From Bacteroidota bacterium (GTDB taxonomy: Bacteria > Bacteroidota > Bacteroidia > Chitinophagales > LD1), in contig CANJZE010000010.1 in assembly GCA_947479455.1 (NCBI GenBank), forward strand, positions 57,696 through 121,695: 64,000 nucleotides of DNA, read 5' to 3'. Numbering within the stretch: the first letter of the stretch is position 1; every line of letters starts with the position of its first letter. A program made the position numbers and the translations under genes. The notes below the pieces were generated by a model. The model had not been told where the DNA came from. It did not search any database and saw nothing but the letters and a program-made list of their open reading frames with translations. Shown in pieces: positions 1 to 8,830 of this stretch.

Positions 1-1
1 T

Positions 2-178
2 AAACTTCCCGAAGAGCAGAAGAGCAGAATTGTGCTCATGATGCTGACTACTTCGCTCAACCCCGATGACGAAACTATGGCGCACAACACGCCTGATGTT
101 TCAGGCTTTTATTTTAAACCCTTAAGTACCGAAATGCTCGATGAAATTTTGACAAAGCATTTTGCAGCAAACCTTTAA
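2..178 (+). CDS. Response regulator receiver domain protein, C-terminal fragment (5' truncated by window edge)
   Basis: Frame 2 reads ...SRIVLMMLTTSLNPDDETMAHNTPDVSGFYFKPLSTEMLDEILTKHFAANL*, with the receiver-domain-like 'FxxKPL' ending. Confidence 0.6.
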   Translation, partial: KLPEEQKSRIVLMMLTTSLNPDDETMAHNTPDVSGFYFKPLSTEMLDEILTKHFAANL

Positions 179-268
179 AAGTTTCGCTCTTGTTTTTTAA
201 AAAGCACGAAATTATAATTGCAACCAGTTTTATTAAATGTGCATCTCACTTCCATTAAAATTATAGTT

Positions 269-1699
269 ATGAAAACGAATTTTCTTTTGCTTGCCTTTCT
301 TCTTTACAGTTTTAACGGATTCAATCAAACTACTATTACTCTACAACCTGGTAGTAGCGGAGTTGATGCTCATATTGATAACTATTCGCCAAATGCTACA
401 GACAATGCATATCCGGTTATCAATGCCGGTTATAACACAGTGGGTGGTACACCAACGCTCAGTCACAATTTTATGCGTTTCGATTTGTCGGCAATTCCAG
501 CGGGGTCAATCATTGTTTCGGCAACGCTTTCATTATGGCATTCACCTGCTTTTAATCATTCTAATTCTTCTGCTAATGAAGAGTTGTTTGCCAAAGTAAA
601 TCAGGCTTGGAATGAAAGCACAATTACCTGGAATACTCAACCAAGTTTTTCTACTAGTGATACTCTACATATAGGCAATACAAATGTTGGCGATGACAAG
701 TTGAACATCAATTTGCAAGCATTCGTACAAGATTGGGTAACTACTCCTGCCAATAATTTTGGAATGGTGATGCACTTAGTAGATGAGCCGGGAACGCTCG
801 GAAGATTTCAGACTTATGTTTCAAGCGATGGTTCTGACTCTGCTATAAGACCTAAACTCGTAATTACTTTCAACCCACCATGCACTACTGAAACATTGGT
901 TTTACAACCGGGCATTAAAAATGGAATTGATGTTCATATAGATAATTTGCATCCGGATTTAACCGATAATTTAACGCCAATTATGAATGCCGGATATAAT
1001 ACCGTGGGAGGCACACCTACACTCAGCCACAATTATCTGCAATTTGATTTGACCTCAATACCCGCAGGTTCAACTGTAGTGTCAGCTACTTTGTCGCTTA
1101 CACACTCTTCAACGGTTACGCATTCTACCTCTACAGATAATGCAGAACTGCTTGCGAAAGTGACACAACTTTGGTATGAGAATACAGTTACCTGGAATAA
1201 TCAACCATCCTATTCTGCAATGGATACCGTACATATTGGAACCACCAATATTGGTGATGACAAACCGAACATCAACCTGCTTTCATTTGTTCAGGACTGG
1301 GTTAATAATCCGTTGAATAATTTTGGAATGGTGATGCATTTGGTAGATGAGCCGGGTCTATTGGGTCGATACCAAAGCTATGCTTCAAGTGACAATCCAG
1401 ATTCTTCTGCTCGACCGAAGTTGGTAGTGCAATGGCTTTTGTGTACCACCGATGTGAATGAAATTTCTGCAACTAATTTTTTAGTGAATGTTTATCCTAA
1501 TCCGGTTACCGAAGAATTGCATTTTACAACAGCCGATGGAGGCGCAATAAATGCTATCATCTACGATATGCTCGGCAACAAAATTTCAGAAACGAAAAAT
1601 ATAAACGTAGTAAATGTGAAATCGCTTGCAGCCGGGTTTTATCTGGTGAATGTTTCCGAAAACGGAGTTTCTAAAACATTGCGTTTTATTAAGCAATAA
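269..1699 (+). CDS. Secreted DNRLRE-type domain protein (two tandem copies) with T9SS type A C-terminal sorting domain
   Basis: Signal peptide MKTNFLLLAFLLYSFNGFNQ; duplicated block 'YNTVGGTPTLSHN...FDL..IPAGS..VSATLSL'; C-terminus 'VYPNPVTEELHF...GFYLVNVSENGVSKTLRFIKQ'. Start refined from 218 to 269. Confidence 0.8.
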   Translation: MKTNFLLLAFLLYSFNGFNQTTITLQPGSSGVDAHIDNYSPNATDNAYPVINAGYNTVGGTPTLSHNFMRFDLSAIPAGSIIVSATLSLWHSPAFNHSNSSANEELFAKVNQAWNESTITWNTQPSFSTSDTLHIGNTNVGDDKLNINLQAFVQDWVTTPANNFGMVMHLVDEPGTLGRFQTYVSSDGSDSAIRPKLVITFNPPCTTETLVLQPGIKNGIDVHIDNLHPDLTDNLTPIMNAGYNTVGGTPTLSHNYLQFDLTSIPAGSTVVSATLSLTHSSTVTHSTSTDNAELLAKVTQLWYENTVTWNNQPSYSAMDTVHIGTTNIGDDKPNINLLSFVQDWVNNPLNNFGMVMHLVDEPGLLGRYQSYASSDNPDSSARPKLVVQWLLCTTDVNEISATNFLVNVYPNPVTEELHFTTADGGAINAIIYDMLGNKISETKNINVVNVKSLAAGFYLVNVSENGVSKTLRFIKQ

Positions 1700-1719
1700 T
1701 ACTTTTCGGTTTATCATGT

Positions 1720-1758
1720 AATTCCGTTACGTCTATTGAAGTAACGGAATTGTTTTTT
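1720..1758 (+). terminator. Rho-independent terminator
   Basis: aattccgttac-gtctattgaa-gtaacggaatt followed by gttttttta. Confidence 0.8.
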
Positions 1759-1822
1759 TAGAAGCGGATTTCTTTAAAAGTTTTTATCAATCTACTTTCG
1801 CAGTATTCTTTAAACTTGTAAC

Positions 1823-2860
1823 ATGAAAAAATATTTGTTTGCCGTTTTTGTTTGTATCGGATTTCACTGTAATGCGCAGCAGGCAGGTGAAGAAACTTCG
1901 ATGGTGAAATGGATGAAGTTGGAAGATGCCATGAAGGCTTACGACAAACAACCCAAGCCCATCATTATTGATTTTTACACCGACTGGTGCGGTTGGTGCA
2001 AACGAATGATGGCTACTACTTATTCTAACCCGGGATTAGCGAGTTATATCAATCAAAATTTTTATGCCGTAAAATTTGATGCAGAAGGTAAAGACACCGT
2101 TGAATTTCTTGGTAAAAAGTATACACCGCTTGGTGTGGGGCAGCGAATGACACATGCACTTGCAGCAAAACTTTTGCAAAACAAAATGATGTATCCCACT
2201 ACACTTTTTTTAAACAACCTCGATAAAACAAAAAACGAATTTGCGTTGAGCATGTTAGCCGCGGGTTATTTGGACGACAAAAAAATTGAACCCATGTTGG
2301 TATTTTCTCTCGAAAATGCTTTTCGTAATTCAAGCTATGATGATTTCAATGCGGCCTTTCAAAAAGCGTTTTACGATTCTACCACCGATAACAAAATCAA
2401 TAAATTGAAATGGCAAACTCCCAAAGAATATTTTTCGAAAACCGAAAAGCACAGCAAAAAAGCCTTGGTTTACATTGGCACGGAGTGGTGCAACTCGTGC
2501 AAGGTAATGAAGCGCACAGCGTTTATCGATGACTCCAGCGCAGCTTTCATAAAAGAAAAATTTGATCTGGTAGATTTTTCTCCGGAGAATGCAGACACAC
2601 TTTTTTATAAGGGACAGTTATTTTCTAATCCTCACCAACCGCAGTTTCCGTTTCATCAATTGGCGCTGGAGTTAACACGCAGAAACTTTGTTTTGCCGAG
2701 TTTGGTCATACTGGATGAAGAGATGACCATTGCCGATGCCATTCCATTCTACATCAGTCCCGTTTTTATGAAAGACATTTCTCGTTTCTACGGCAACGAT
2801 GTTTACAAGAAAAAATCATGGAAAGATTTTCAGGAATCTATCCATCCTTTGCGCAACTGA
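1823..2860 (+). CDS. Secreted thioredoxin-family protein with two Trx-like domains
   Basis: Signal peptide; DFYTDWCGWCKRM and IGTEWCNSCKVMKR active-site motifs. Confidence 0.85.
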   Translation: MKKYLFAVFVCIGFHCNAQQAGEETSMVKWMKLEDAMKAYDKQPKPIIIDFYTDWCGWCKRMMATTYSNPGLASYINQNFYAVKFDAEGKDTVEFLGKKYTPLGVGQRMTHALAAKLLQNKMMYPTTLFLNNLDKTKNEFALSMLAAGYLDDKKIEPMLVFSLENAFRNSSYDDFNAAFQKAFYDSTTDNKINKLKWQTPKEYFSKTEKHSKKALVYIGTEWCNSCKVMKRTAFIDDSSAAFIKEKFDLVDFSPENADTLFYKGQLFSNPHQPQFPFHQLALELTRRNFVLPSLVILDEEMTIADAIPFYISPVFMKDISRFYGNDVYKKKSWKDFQESIHPLRN

Positions 2861-2946
2861 TTCGAAATGTTTTATGGAGAGTGAAGCAACTACTTGGTTC
2901 AAAAAATAATCTTCATATTCGAACTCCAATTTTAAAATAGGAACCA

Positions 2947-5181
2947 ATGAAGAAAATCTACACAGCATTATTCACGTTATTTTTCATTTCTTCTTTTGCC
3001 CAAAACAACGTAGGCATTGGTATAGCGGTACCCGATGCCAGCGCCATCCTTCATCTCGATGCTACCGACAAAGGTTTTATTGCACCACGAATTACCAGCG
3101 CACAGCGCATAGCTATACCTGCTCCGGCAAATGGGTTATTGGTTTATGACCTAACCGTAAATTGTTTTTACTACTACGCCTCGCCATCGGGTTGGCTTTC
3201 ACTTTGTCAATTAAGCGGACCTACGGGACCTAGCGGTGCTAACGGAACAATAGGTGTTGATGGTGTAACCGGTGCTACAGGACCAACCGGACCTCTTGGA
3301 CCAGCAGGTGGAGATTTATCGGGAATTTATCCTGACCCAACAGTTACTGGCTTACAAGGAAACCCTGTTTCAAATACTGCTCCTACTGCAGGAAATGTTT
3401 TGACTTGGGACGGTACGCAATGGATAGCTACAATACCTCAAGGAGATTTTTGGAAATTGACCGGCAATGCAGGAACAACTCCTGCAACAAATTTTGTGGG
3501 CACAACCGATAATCAGGATTTGGTTTTGAGAACCAACAGTACCGAAAAAATGCGAGTGACCAGCATAGGTGCTGTAGGTATCAATCAACCTGCGCCTAAC
3601 GCTACATCTATTCTCGATATACAAAGTACAACCCTCGGAGTTTTATTTCCTTCCATGACAACTGCGCAGCGCGATGCTATTGCAGGTCCTGCAGTTGGGC
3701 TTACTGTTTACAACAACCTACTAAACGTGCATCAATTTTGGAATGGCACTTGTTGGGTAAACGTAGGTCAAACGGTTTGTTCGTTTGCTTATACAACTTC
3801 GCTCAGTCATCCCGATGATTGTTTGCAACGTTCAAACTTTGCTTCGGTTTCGGACACCATAACAGTATCGCTTGTATCGGGAACGGCATCGCCAGTAATA
3901 CTTTCAGCATCGGGAGTTCCTGCGGGTATCTTGGTCAACTTCTCAAATAGCTATGTAACACCAACGGCTACTTCTATTGTAACGTTTACGGCTTTGCCAA
4001 CAGCTGCCTTAGGCACATTTACAATAACCATTCTTGCCACTTCTGGTTCTACTATTCAAACCTTAACTTATACTCTCACTGTTTATGATTTCAATCTAGC
4101 AGTAGGCCCTCTTACTGGTACAGTTAACGAAATAAACATTGCGCCTAATACAACGTTTGCCACAACTACTGTTACAATCGGCAACCCGGGTACTTGTGCA
4201 TCGAGTGGGGCTACGGCTTTGCTCTCTGTAAATGGATTGCCAGTGGGAGTAACGGCTGCCTTTGGTACAAGCAATCTTCCTATACCTGGAAGTACAAATC
4301 TTGATTTTACCTCTACCTCATGTGCTGTGCCTGGAACGTATCAAATCAATGTGGTGGCAACTATTGGTGTTCTTTCAACAACCACCATTTACACGCTTAC
4401 CGTTGCGCCTTCGGTGCTGAACATTACAGTATCGGCAACTAATGTAAACTTGTGGAATTTGGCGGGAAATCCGAGTTGCCCAGTTGATATTACTTACAAT
4501 GTTTCGGCTGGTGTTGTTATTAGTAGTTCATTAACCAGTCAGGCAGCATTGTTTAGCGGTACATTTGCAGGTGGTTCAAACATAGTATTGAATAATGCAG
4601 GAATTATAGCCGGAAGAGGCGGTGATGGCGGAAGCGATTCGCTGCATGGGGTATTTACAACGTGCCTTTATATTGACGGATTGCCGGGTGGAAATGCAAT
4701 TGACATTAGCTGTCCCGGAGTTTCTATAAATAATAGTGGTACCATCGGAGGCGGAGGCGGAGGCGGAGGAGCAGGCGGTGCACTAGGTGGTGGTAATCCT
4801 TGCTTTACTTATTATTCTGGAACTGGTGGAGGAGGGGGTGCAGGCTATTCTCCTGGTGCTGGGGGAATGGACGGTGGTGGTGGAGCTTGCTCTGCAGGTA
4901 ATCCAGGAACTAATATAGCCGGAGGCACTGGTGGTCCTAATGGAGGTTGCGGAGTGAGTTGTTTCCTAAGTTTTGGTACTACTTACAGGCCTGGTGTAGG
5001 AGGAACCGGTGGTGCTTTGGGACAACCGGGTGCGGGCGGTGGAGCAGCCCAAGGATTTATTAGTGCGAGCTTAGGCGTATGCACACAAGGTAACGGTGGT
5101 GCAGCCGGCTGTGCTATTAAAACAAATGGCAACGCTTATACCATCAGCGGAACTCCGGTTCTTGGTCCCGTTTGTCCGTAA
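2947..5181 (+). CDS. Large surface protein: collagen-like GPTGP segment, 'AGGDLSGIYPDPTV' motif, glycine-rich C-terminal domain
   Basis: Signal peptide MKKIYTALFTLFFISSFAQ; 'GPTGPSGANGTIGVDGVTGATGPTGPLGPAGGDLSGIYPDPTV'; C-terminal GGGGGGGGAGGALGGG... region. Confidence 0.7.
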   Translation: MKKIYTALFTLFFISSFAQNNVGIGIAVPDASAILHLDATDKGFIAPRITSAQRIAIPAPANGLLVYDLTVNCFYYYASPSGWLSLCQLSGPTGPSGANGTIGVDGVTGATGPTGPLGPAGGDLSGIYPDPTVTGLQGNPVSNTAPTAGNVLTWDGTQWIATIPQGDFWKLTGNAGTTPATNFVGTTDNQDLVLRTNSTEKMRVTSIGAVGINQPAPNATSILDIQSTTLGVLFPSMTTAQRDAIAGPAVGLTVYNNLLNVHQFWNGTCWVNVGQTVCSFAYTTSLSHPDDCLQRSNFASVSDTITVSLVSGTASPVILSASGVPAGILVNFSNSYVTPTATSIVTFTALPTAALGTFTITILATSGSTIQTLTYTLTVYDFNLAVGPLTGTVNEINIAPNTTFATTTVTIGNPGTCASSGATALLSVNGLPVGVTAAFGTSNLPIPGSTNLDFTSTSCAVPGTYQINVVATIGVLSTTTIYTLTVAPSVLNITVSATNVNLWNLAGNPSCPVDITYNVSAGVVISSSLTSQAALFSGTFAGGSNIVLNNAGIIAGRGGDGGSDSLHGVFTTCLYIDGLPGGNAIDISCPGVSINNSGTIGGGGGGGGAGGALGGGNPCFTYYSGTGGGGGAGYSPGAGGMDGGGGACSAGNPGTNIAGGTGGPNGGCGVSCFLSFGTTYRPGVGGTGGALGQPGAGGGAAQGFISASLGVCTQGNGGAAGCAIKTNGNAYTISGTPVLGPVCP

Positions 5182-5208
5182 TTATTTTTCGAAAAAAATT
5201 AATGAATG

Positions 5209-5238
5209 CCTTCTGTAGAAATGCAGAAGGTTTTTTTT
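5209..5238 (+). terminator. Rho-independent terminator at convergent gene end
   Basis: ccttctgt-agaa-atgcagaagg followed by tttttttt. Confidence 0.6.
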
Positions 5239-6394
5239 AGTGATGCGGTAAGTGAGGATGCCAACCCATTACTGCAATTAGAATGAAGAATGAAATTACA
5301 TAAGCTAATGCAATATGCCAGCCGCTAAGTATCCAATCTTTCACACTCTTTGTTTCGGGATATAAGGTGGAGATAGCCACACCTGCGCTGGAGCCAAACC
5401 AAATCATACTGCCGCCAAAGCCAACACAATAAGCAAGCACACCCCAATCGTAACCGCCTTGTATAAGTGCCAGTTTTGTCAGCGGAATGTTATCAAACAC
5501 ACTCGAAACAAAACCAAGACCAAAAGCTGTTTGCCAACTGGCACTAGGCAATTCTTCTACCGGCATCATTGAGGCACAAAGCACCAAAGCGAGTAAAAAC
5601 ACACTTCCGGGCAAAGCGAATTTTAATTCGTTCCATTCGGTTTTAATAATAAACGAACTAAGGATAATTGCCAGCCAAACCCCTGCAGCGGGAAATTCGA
5701 TAACAATATTTGCAACAATTGTTCCGGCTAAAATCATGGCGCACACACCAATTCTTTTCCAACTTATTTTTGCTCCGGCAATTTCATCTTTCAAAATAGG
5801 CTGGTGTTTGTGCTGTTGACGCGAAGCAATAATTCCGAAAATGAAAAGTGCAGGAATAGCTGCTGCATAAGCATGAAGAACATCCACGGCATTCACACCA
5901 TCAATCCACATCATAGTGGTGGTGGTATCGCCTACCACGCTGCCGCTACCGCCTGCATTACTTGCTGCGACTATAGCAGCAATGTAACCGAGATGAACTT
6001 TCTTTTTGTAAATAACATGTGCTACTCCACCGCCAATCATGGCTGCGGCAATGTTGTCAAGAAACGAAGAGAGAACAAAAACGAGAAGCAATAAAATAAA
6101 ACCTCCCTTCCAATCATCGGGTAAATAATTTGGAAGTTTAGCAGGCACGCCTGAGTGCTCAAAATGTTTTGCAAGAATGGCAAAGCCTAGAAGCAATCCG
6201 AAGAGATTCAACAAATCTTTCCATTCGTGCTGGGCATGTTGAACCAAATTGAAATCAGTAAAGAAAAATTTGTAAGCGAGAATAAGTGCCAAGCCCGTTA
6301 ACGCTACTTGTAAAGTGCGGTGGTGAAAAACCGCCACACCAATTAGTGTAATCGCAAAAATGAAGAATGCTAAATCAATTCCGAAGACTTGCAT
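5237..6394 (-). CDS. Sodium:proton antiporter / ArsB-NhaD-like ion transporter
   Basis: Multiple TM helices; 'SSFLDNIAAAMIGGGVAHV', 'SSVFDNIPLTKLALIQGG' motifs of the NhaD/IT superfamily. Confidence 0.7.
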   Translation of the reverse strand: MQVFGIDLAFFIFAITLIGVAVFHHRTLQVALTGLALILAYKFFFTDFNLVQHAQHEWKDLLNLFGLLLGFAILAKHFEHSGVPAKLPNYLPDDWKGGFILLLLVFVLSSFLDNIAAAMIGGGVAHVIYKKKVHLGYIAAIVAASNAGGSGSVVGDTTTTMMWIDGVNAVDVLHAYAAAIPALFIFGIIASRQQHKHQPILKDEIAGAKISWKRIGVCAMILAGTIVANIVIEFPAAGVWLAIILSSFIIKTEWNELKFALPGSVFLLALVLCASMMPVEELPSASWQTAFGLGFVSSVFDNIPLTKLALIQGGYDWGVLAYCVGFGGSMIWFGSSAGVAISTLYPETKSVKDWILSGWHIALAYVISFFILIAVMGWHPHLPHH

Positions 6395-6420
6395 GCAACA
6401 ATGATAAACGATAAATAGTT

Positions 6421-6903
6421 CTAAGGATAATTGATGGGTGGATTATTTGAAAAGACAGGAATCGCAAGAAAACATTTTTTCTTGTTGAAGAAATAACTTA
6501 CTACTGCTTCTCCTTTTACTCTAAACGGGTTTGAAACATCCTGCAATTTTTCAAAATCATCGGGGTGTTGTCGCAAGCCATCATCATGAAAACTTCCACC
6601 AATAATTTCGAAAAAAGTATTGGTCGAAGAAGTTTTTGTTTTCACCTGCAAAGAAAATGCAGAGTGATTTTCTTCCTGTTTCAATCCGTAAGTGCCTTCG
6701 GTTTTAAACCAAACACTATCGAGTTCAATTTTGTATTTGCTTGAAAAACGCAATTCCAAATTATAATTGGAGCCATGCCTGCCAGCAACACCACCTGCCC
6801 ATTCGGTTCTGGTAGCAGAAATCAATTTTAGCGGAGAACATTTTTTTGCATCACAAAAGGAAAGCATAACTACATGAACCGCAAGAGCTAAAACACGTTT
6901 CAT
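6421..6903 (-). CDS. Hypothetical secreted protein
   Basis: 160-aa ORF with N-terminal hydrophobic segment. Confidence 0.45.
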   Translation of the reverse strand: MKRVLALAVHVVMLSFCDAKKCSPLKLISATRTEWAGGVAGRHGSNYNLELRFSSKYKIELDSVWFKTEGTYGLKQEENHSAFSLQVKTKTSSTNTFFEIIGGSFHDDGLRQHPDDFEKLQDVSNPFRVKGEAVVSYFFNKKKCFLAIPVFSNNPPINYP

Positions 6904-7024
6904 TTTTTTGAATTTCTAGGAAGACGCAACTTTACAATAATTCCACATCAGATTCCTGAAAAACCTTTCGTTGTAGTTTTGCGTAAAAGCCAGATGAATT
7001 GAACCTCTTTCAAACGAACCATTC

Positions 7025-8824
7025 ATGATATACCTTCAGCAGAAAGAAGCGGAGCAAATGCTGGCCGATGGACGCCAAATGATAACGGATAAAAACCGTA
7101 GTGCCATTCATCTCATCAGCGATGCTTACAATCAATTTCTGTTCAATCTGGACATGAAGAATGCCGCCTTTGCCTTGCTGGCAAAAGCTAACTATTACGC
7201 GTTGGTTACGCATGATACCGATGCCGCTATTCAGCAATTGAATGATTGTGCCGAACTAATGGATGAAGAAGATTTAAGTTTATCTGCTCACTATTTAGCC
7301 AGTTGGGGAGTGGTGCAACACTTGAAAGGGAATATTACCGAAGCGCAAAAAAACTATCAAAGTGCTATCCGGAAATTGGAAAGCATTCCTGCCAAAACAA
7401 AATTTGATATAGAGCGAATGCCTACGCTTTATTACAATCACTTTATTCTGTTCACTTACTCCGAAGATTTGTTTGGCAATATTGAACATCTCAATAGAGC
7501 TATTGAGTTATATGAATTGCTGGATAACAAACGAGGTGTAATCAACTGCCTTACGGCTTTGGCTAATCACCAGCATAATCGCTTAAAAGAAAATGACGCA
7601 GCTATTGAAACTGTTCAAAAAGCGTATGCAATGGCAGTGGAACTAGGTGACCCTTCTACGATAGGTTCGTGCTGCAACAATGCCGGTTTGTATTTGGCGC
7701 GGACCGAAAAATTTGAAGAGAGTTTAAAATATTTGACGGAAGCAAAAGTGATGTTCGCCAAGGTGGATAATCCTTACCAGAACGCGAGTGTATATCATCA
7801 AACCGGCTTGGCGTTTTTGTGCATGAAACGGTATGAAGATGCAATTGAAGAATTTAAAGTGGCCGAAAAAATTTATGGAGAAAACAAAATTCTTACAGAA
7901 CTTGAAAAACTTCCCGAGTTAATGGCGGATGCTTATTCGGCCTTGGGCGATTACGAAAATGCTTTTGATTGTGAACGCAGGTTTAGATTATCGATTGCAG
8001 AAAAGGCAAACAACGAAAGGCTGAATATTTTGGCGCAAGCAAAAAATCAGTTTGAAACAGAAATAAAAGAACGCGAAGCAAAATTGCTGCGCGAAAAGAA
8101 TGAAGAGATTAAGAAGTATGTGCTTCGTTTAGAAAACTCGAACAATGAGTTAAAACAATTTGCCCATGTGGCTTCGCACGATTTGCGCGAACCACTACGC
8201 ATGATAAACAGCTATATGAAGTTGTTGCAAAAAAGTATGCGCGAAAACATTTCAGAGCAACAACAGGAGTTTATTGGCTTTGCTTTGGATGGTGCGCAAC
8301 GAATGGATAAGTTGATTCAAGACCTGCTTCGGTTGGCAAAGGCCGATGCCAATCCTAGAATTGAAAAGGTGAAACTGCAGAATGTAGTAGAGGAAATAAA
8401 ATTGAATTTAGATACACTGCTCACCGAAAAAAATGCGGCCATTGTGTTTAGCGATTTACCCGAAATTACTGCCGACCTCACACAAATTCTTCAACTTTTT
8501 CAAAACTTAATTACTAACGGAATCAAATACAACGAAAACGAACAACCGCTTGTAAAAATTAAAGCCTTCAACCGAAAGGAAGAAATAGAAATTACTGTTA
8601 CGGATAATGGAATCGGGATTCCGGAGAATTACCGCGAAAAGGTTTTTCAAATTTTTCAGCGGGTACAAACTAAAAAGGAATATTCTGGTTCGGGAATTGG
8701 TTTAACCATTTGCAAAAAAATTGTGGATGGAATGAGCGGTAAAATTTCTATTTCAGGAAACCCAAGTGGTGGGACTATTTTCAAAATTTGTTTGCCTATT
8801 AACACGGTTTGCCAATCGGTTTGA
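7025..8824 (+). CDS. TPR-repeat sensor histidine kinase
   Basis: N-terminal TPRs; HisKA 'QFAHVASHDLREPLRMI'; HATPase 'NLITNGIKYN', 'DNGIGIP', 'GSGIGLTICKKIV'. Confidence 0.9.
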   Translation: MIYLQQKEAEQMLADGRQMITDKNRSAIHLISDAYNQFLFNLDMKNAAFALLAKANYYALVTHDTDAAIQQLNDCAELMDEEDLSLSAHYLASWGVVQHLKGNITEAQKNYQSAIRKLESIPAKTKFDIERMPTLYYNHFILFTYSEDLFGNIEHLNRAIELYELLDNKRGVINCLTALANHQHNRLKENDAAIETVQKAYAMAVELGDPSTIGSCCNNAGLYLARTEKFEESLKYLTEAKVMFAKVDNPYQNASVYHQTGLAFLCMKRYEDAIEEFKVAEKIYGENKILTELEKLPELMADAYSALGDYENAFDCERRFRLSIAEKANNERLNILAQAKNQFETEIKEREAKLLREKNEEIKKYVLRLENSNNELKQFAHVASHDLREPLRMINSYMKLLQKSMRENISEQQQEFIGFALDGAQRMDKLIQDLLRLAKADANPRIEKVKLQNVVEEIKLNLDTLLTEKNAAIVFSDLPEITADLTQILQLFQNLITNGIKYNENEQPLVKIKAFNRKEEIEITVTDNGIGIPENYREKVFQIFQRVQTKKEYSGSGIGLTICKKIVDGMSGKISISGNPSGGTIFKICLPINTVCQSV

Positions 8825-8830
8825 TTGGCT

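Noticed and set aside
4430-5181. Prophage remnant because of tail-fibre-like polyglycine
   Set aside because: No other phage genes nearby; the ORF has a secretion signal and other bacterial surface-protein modules.
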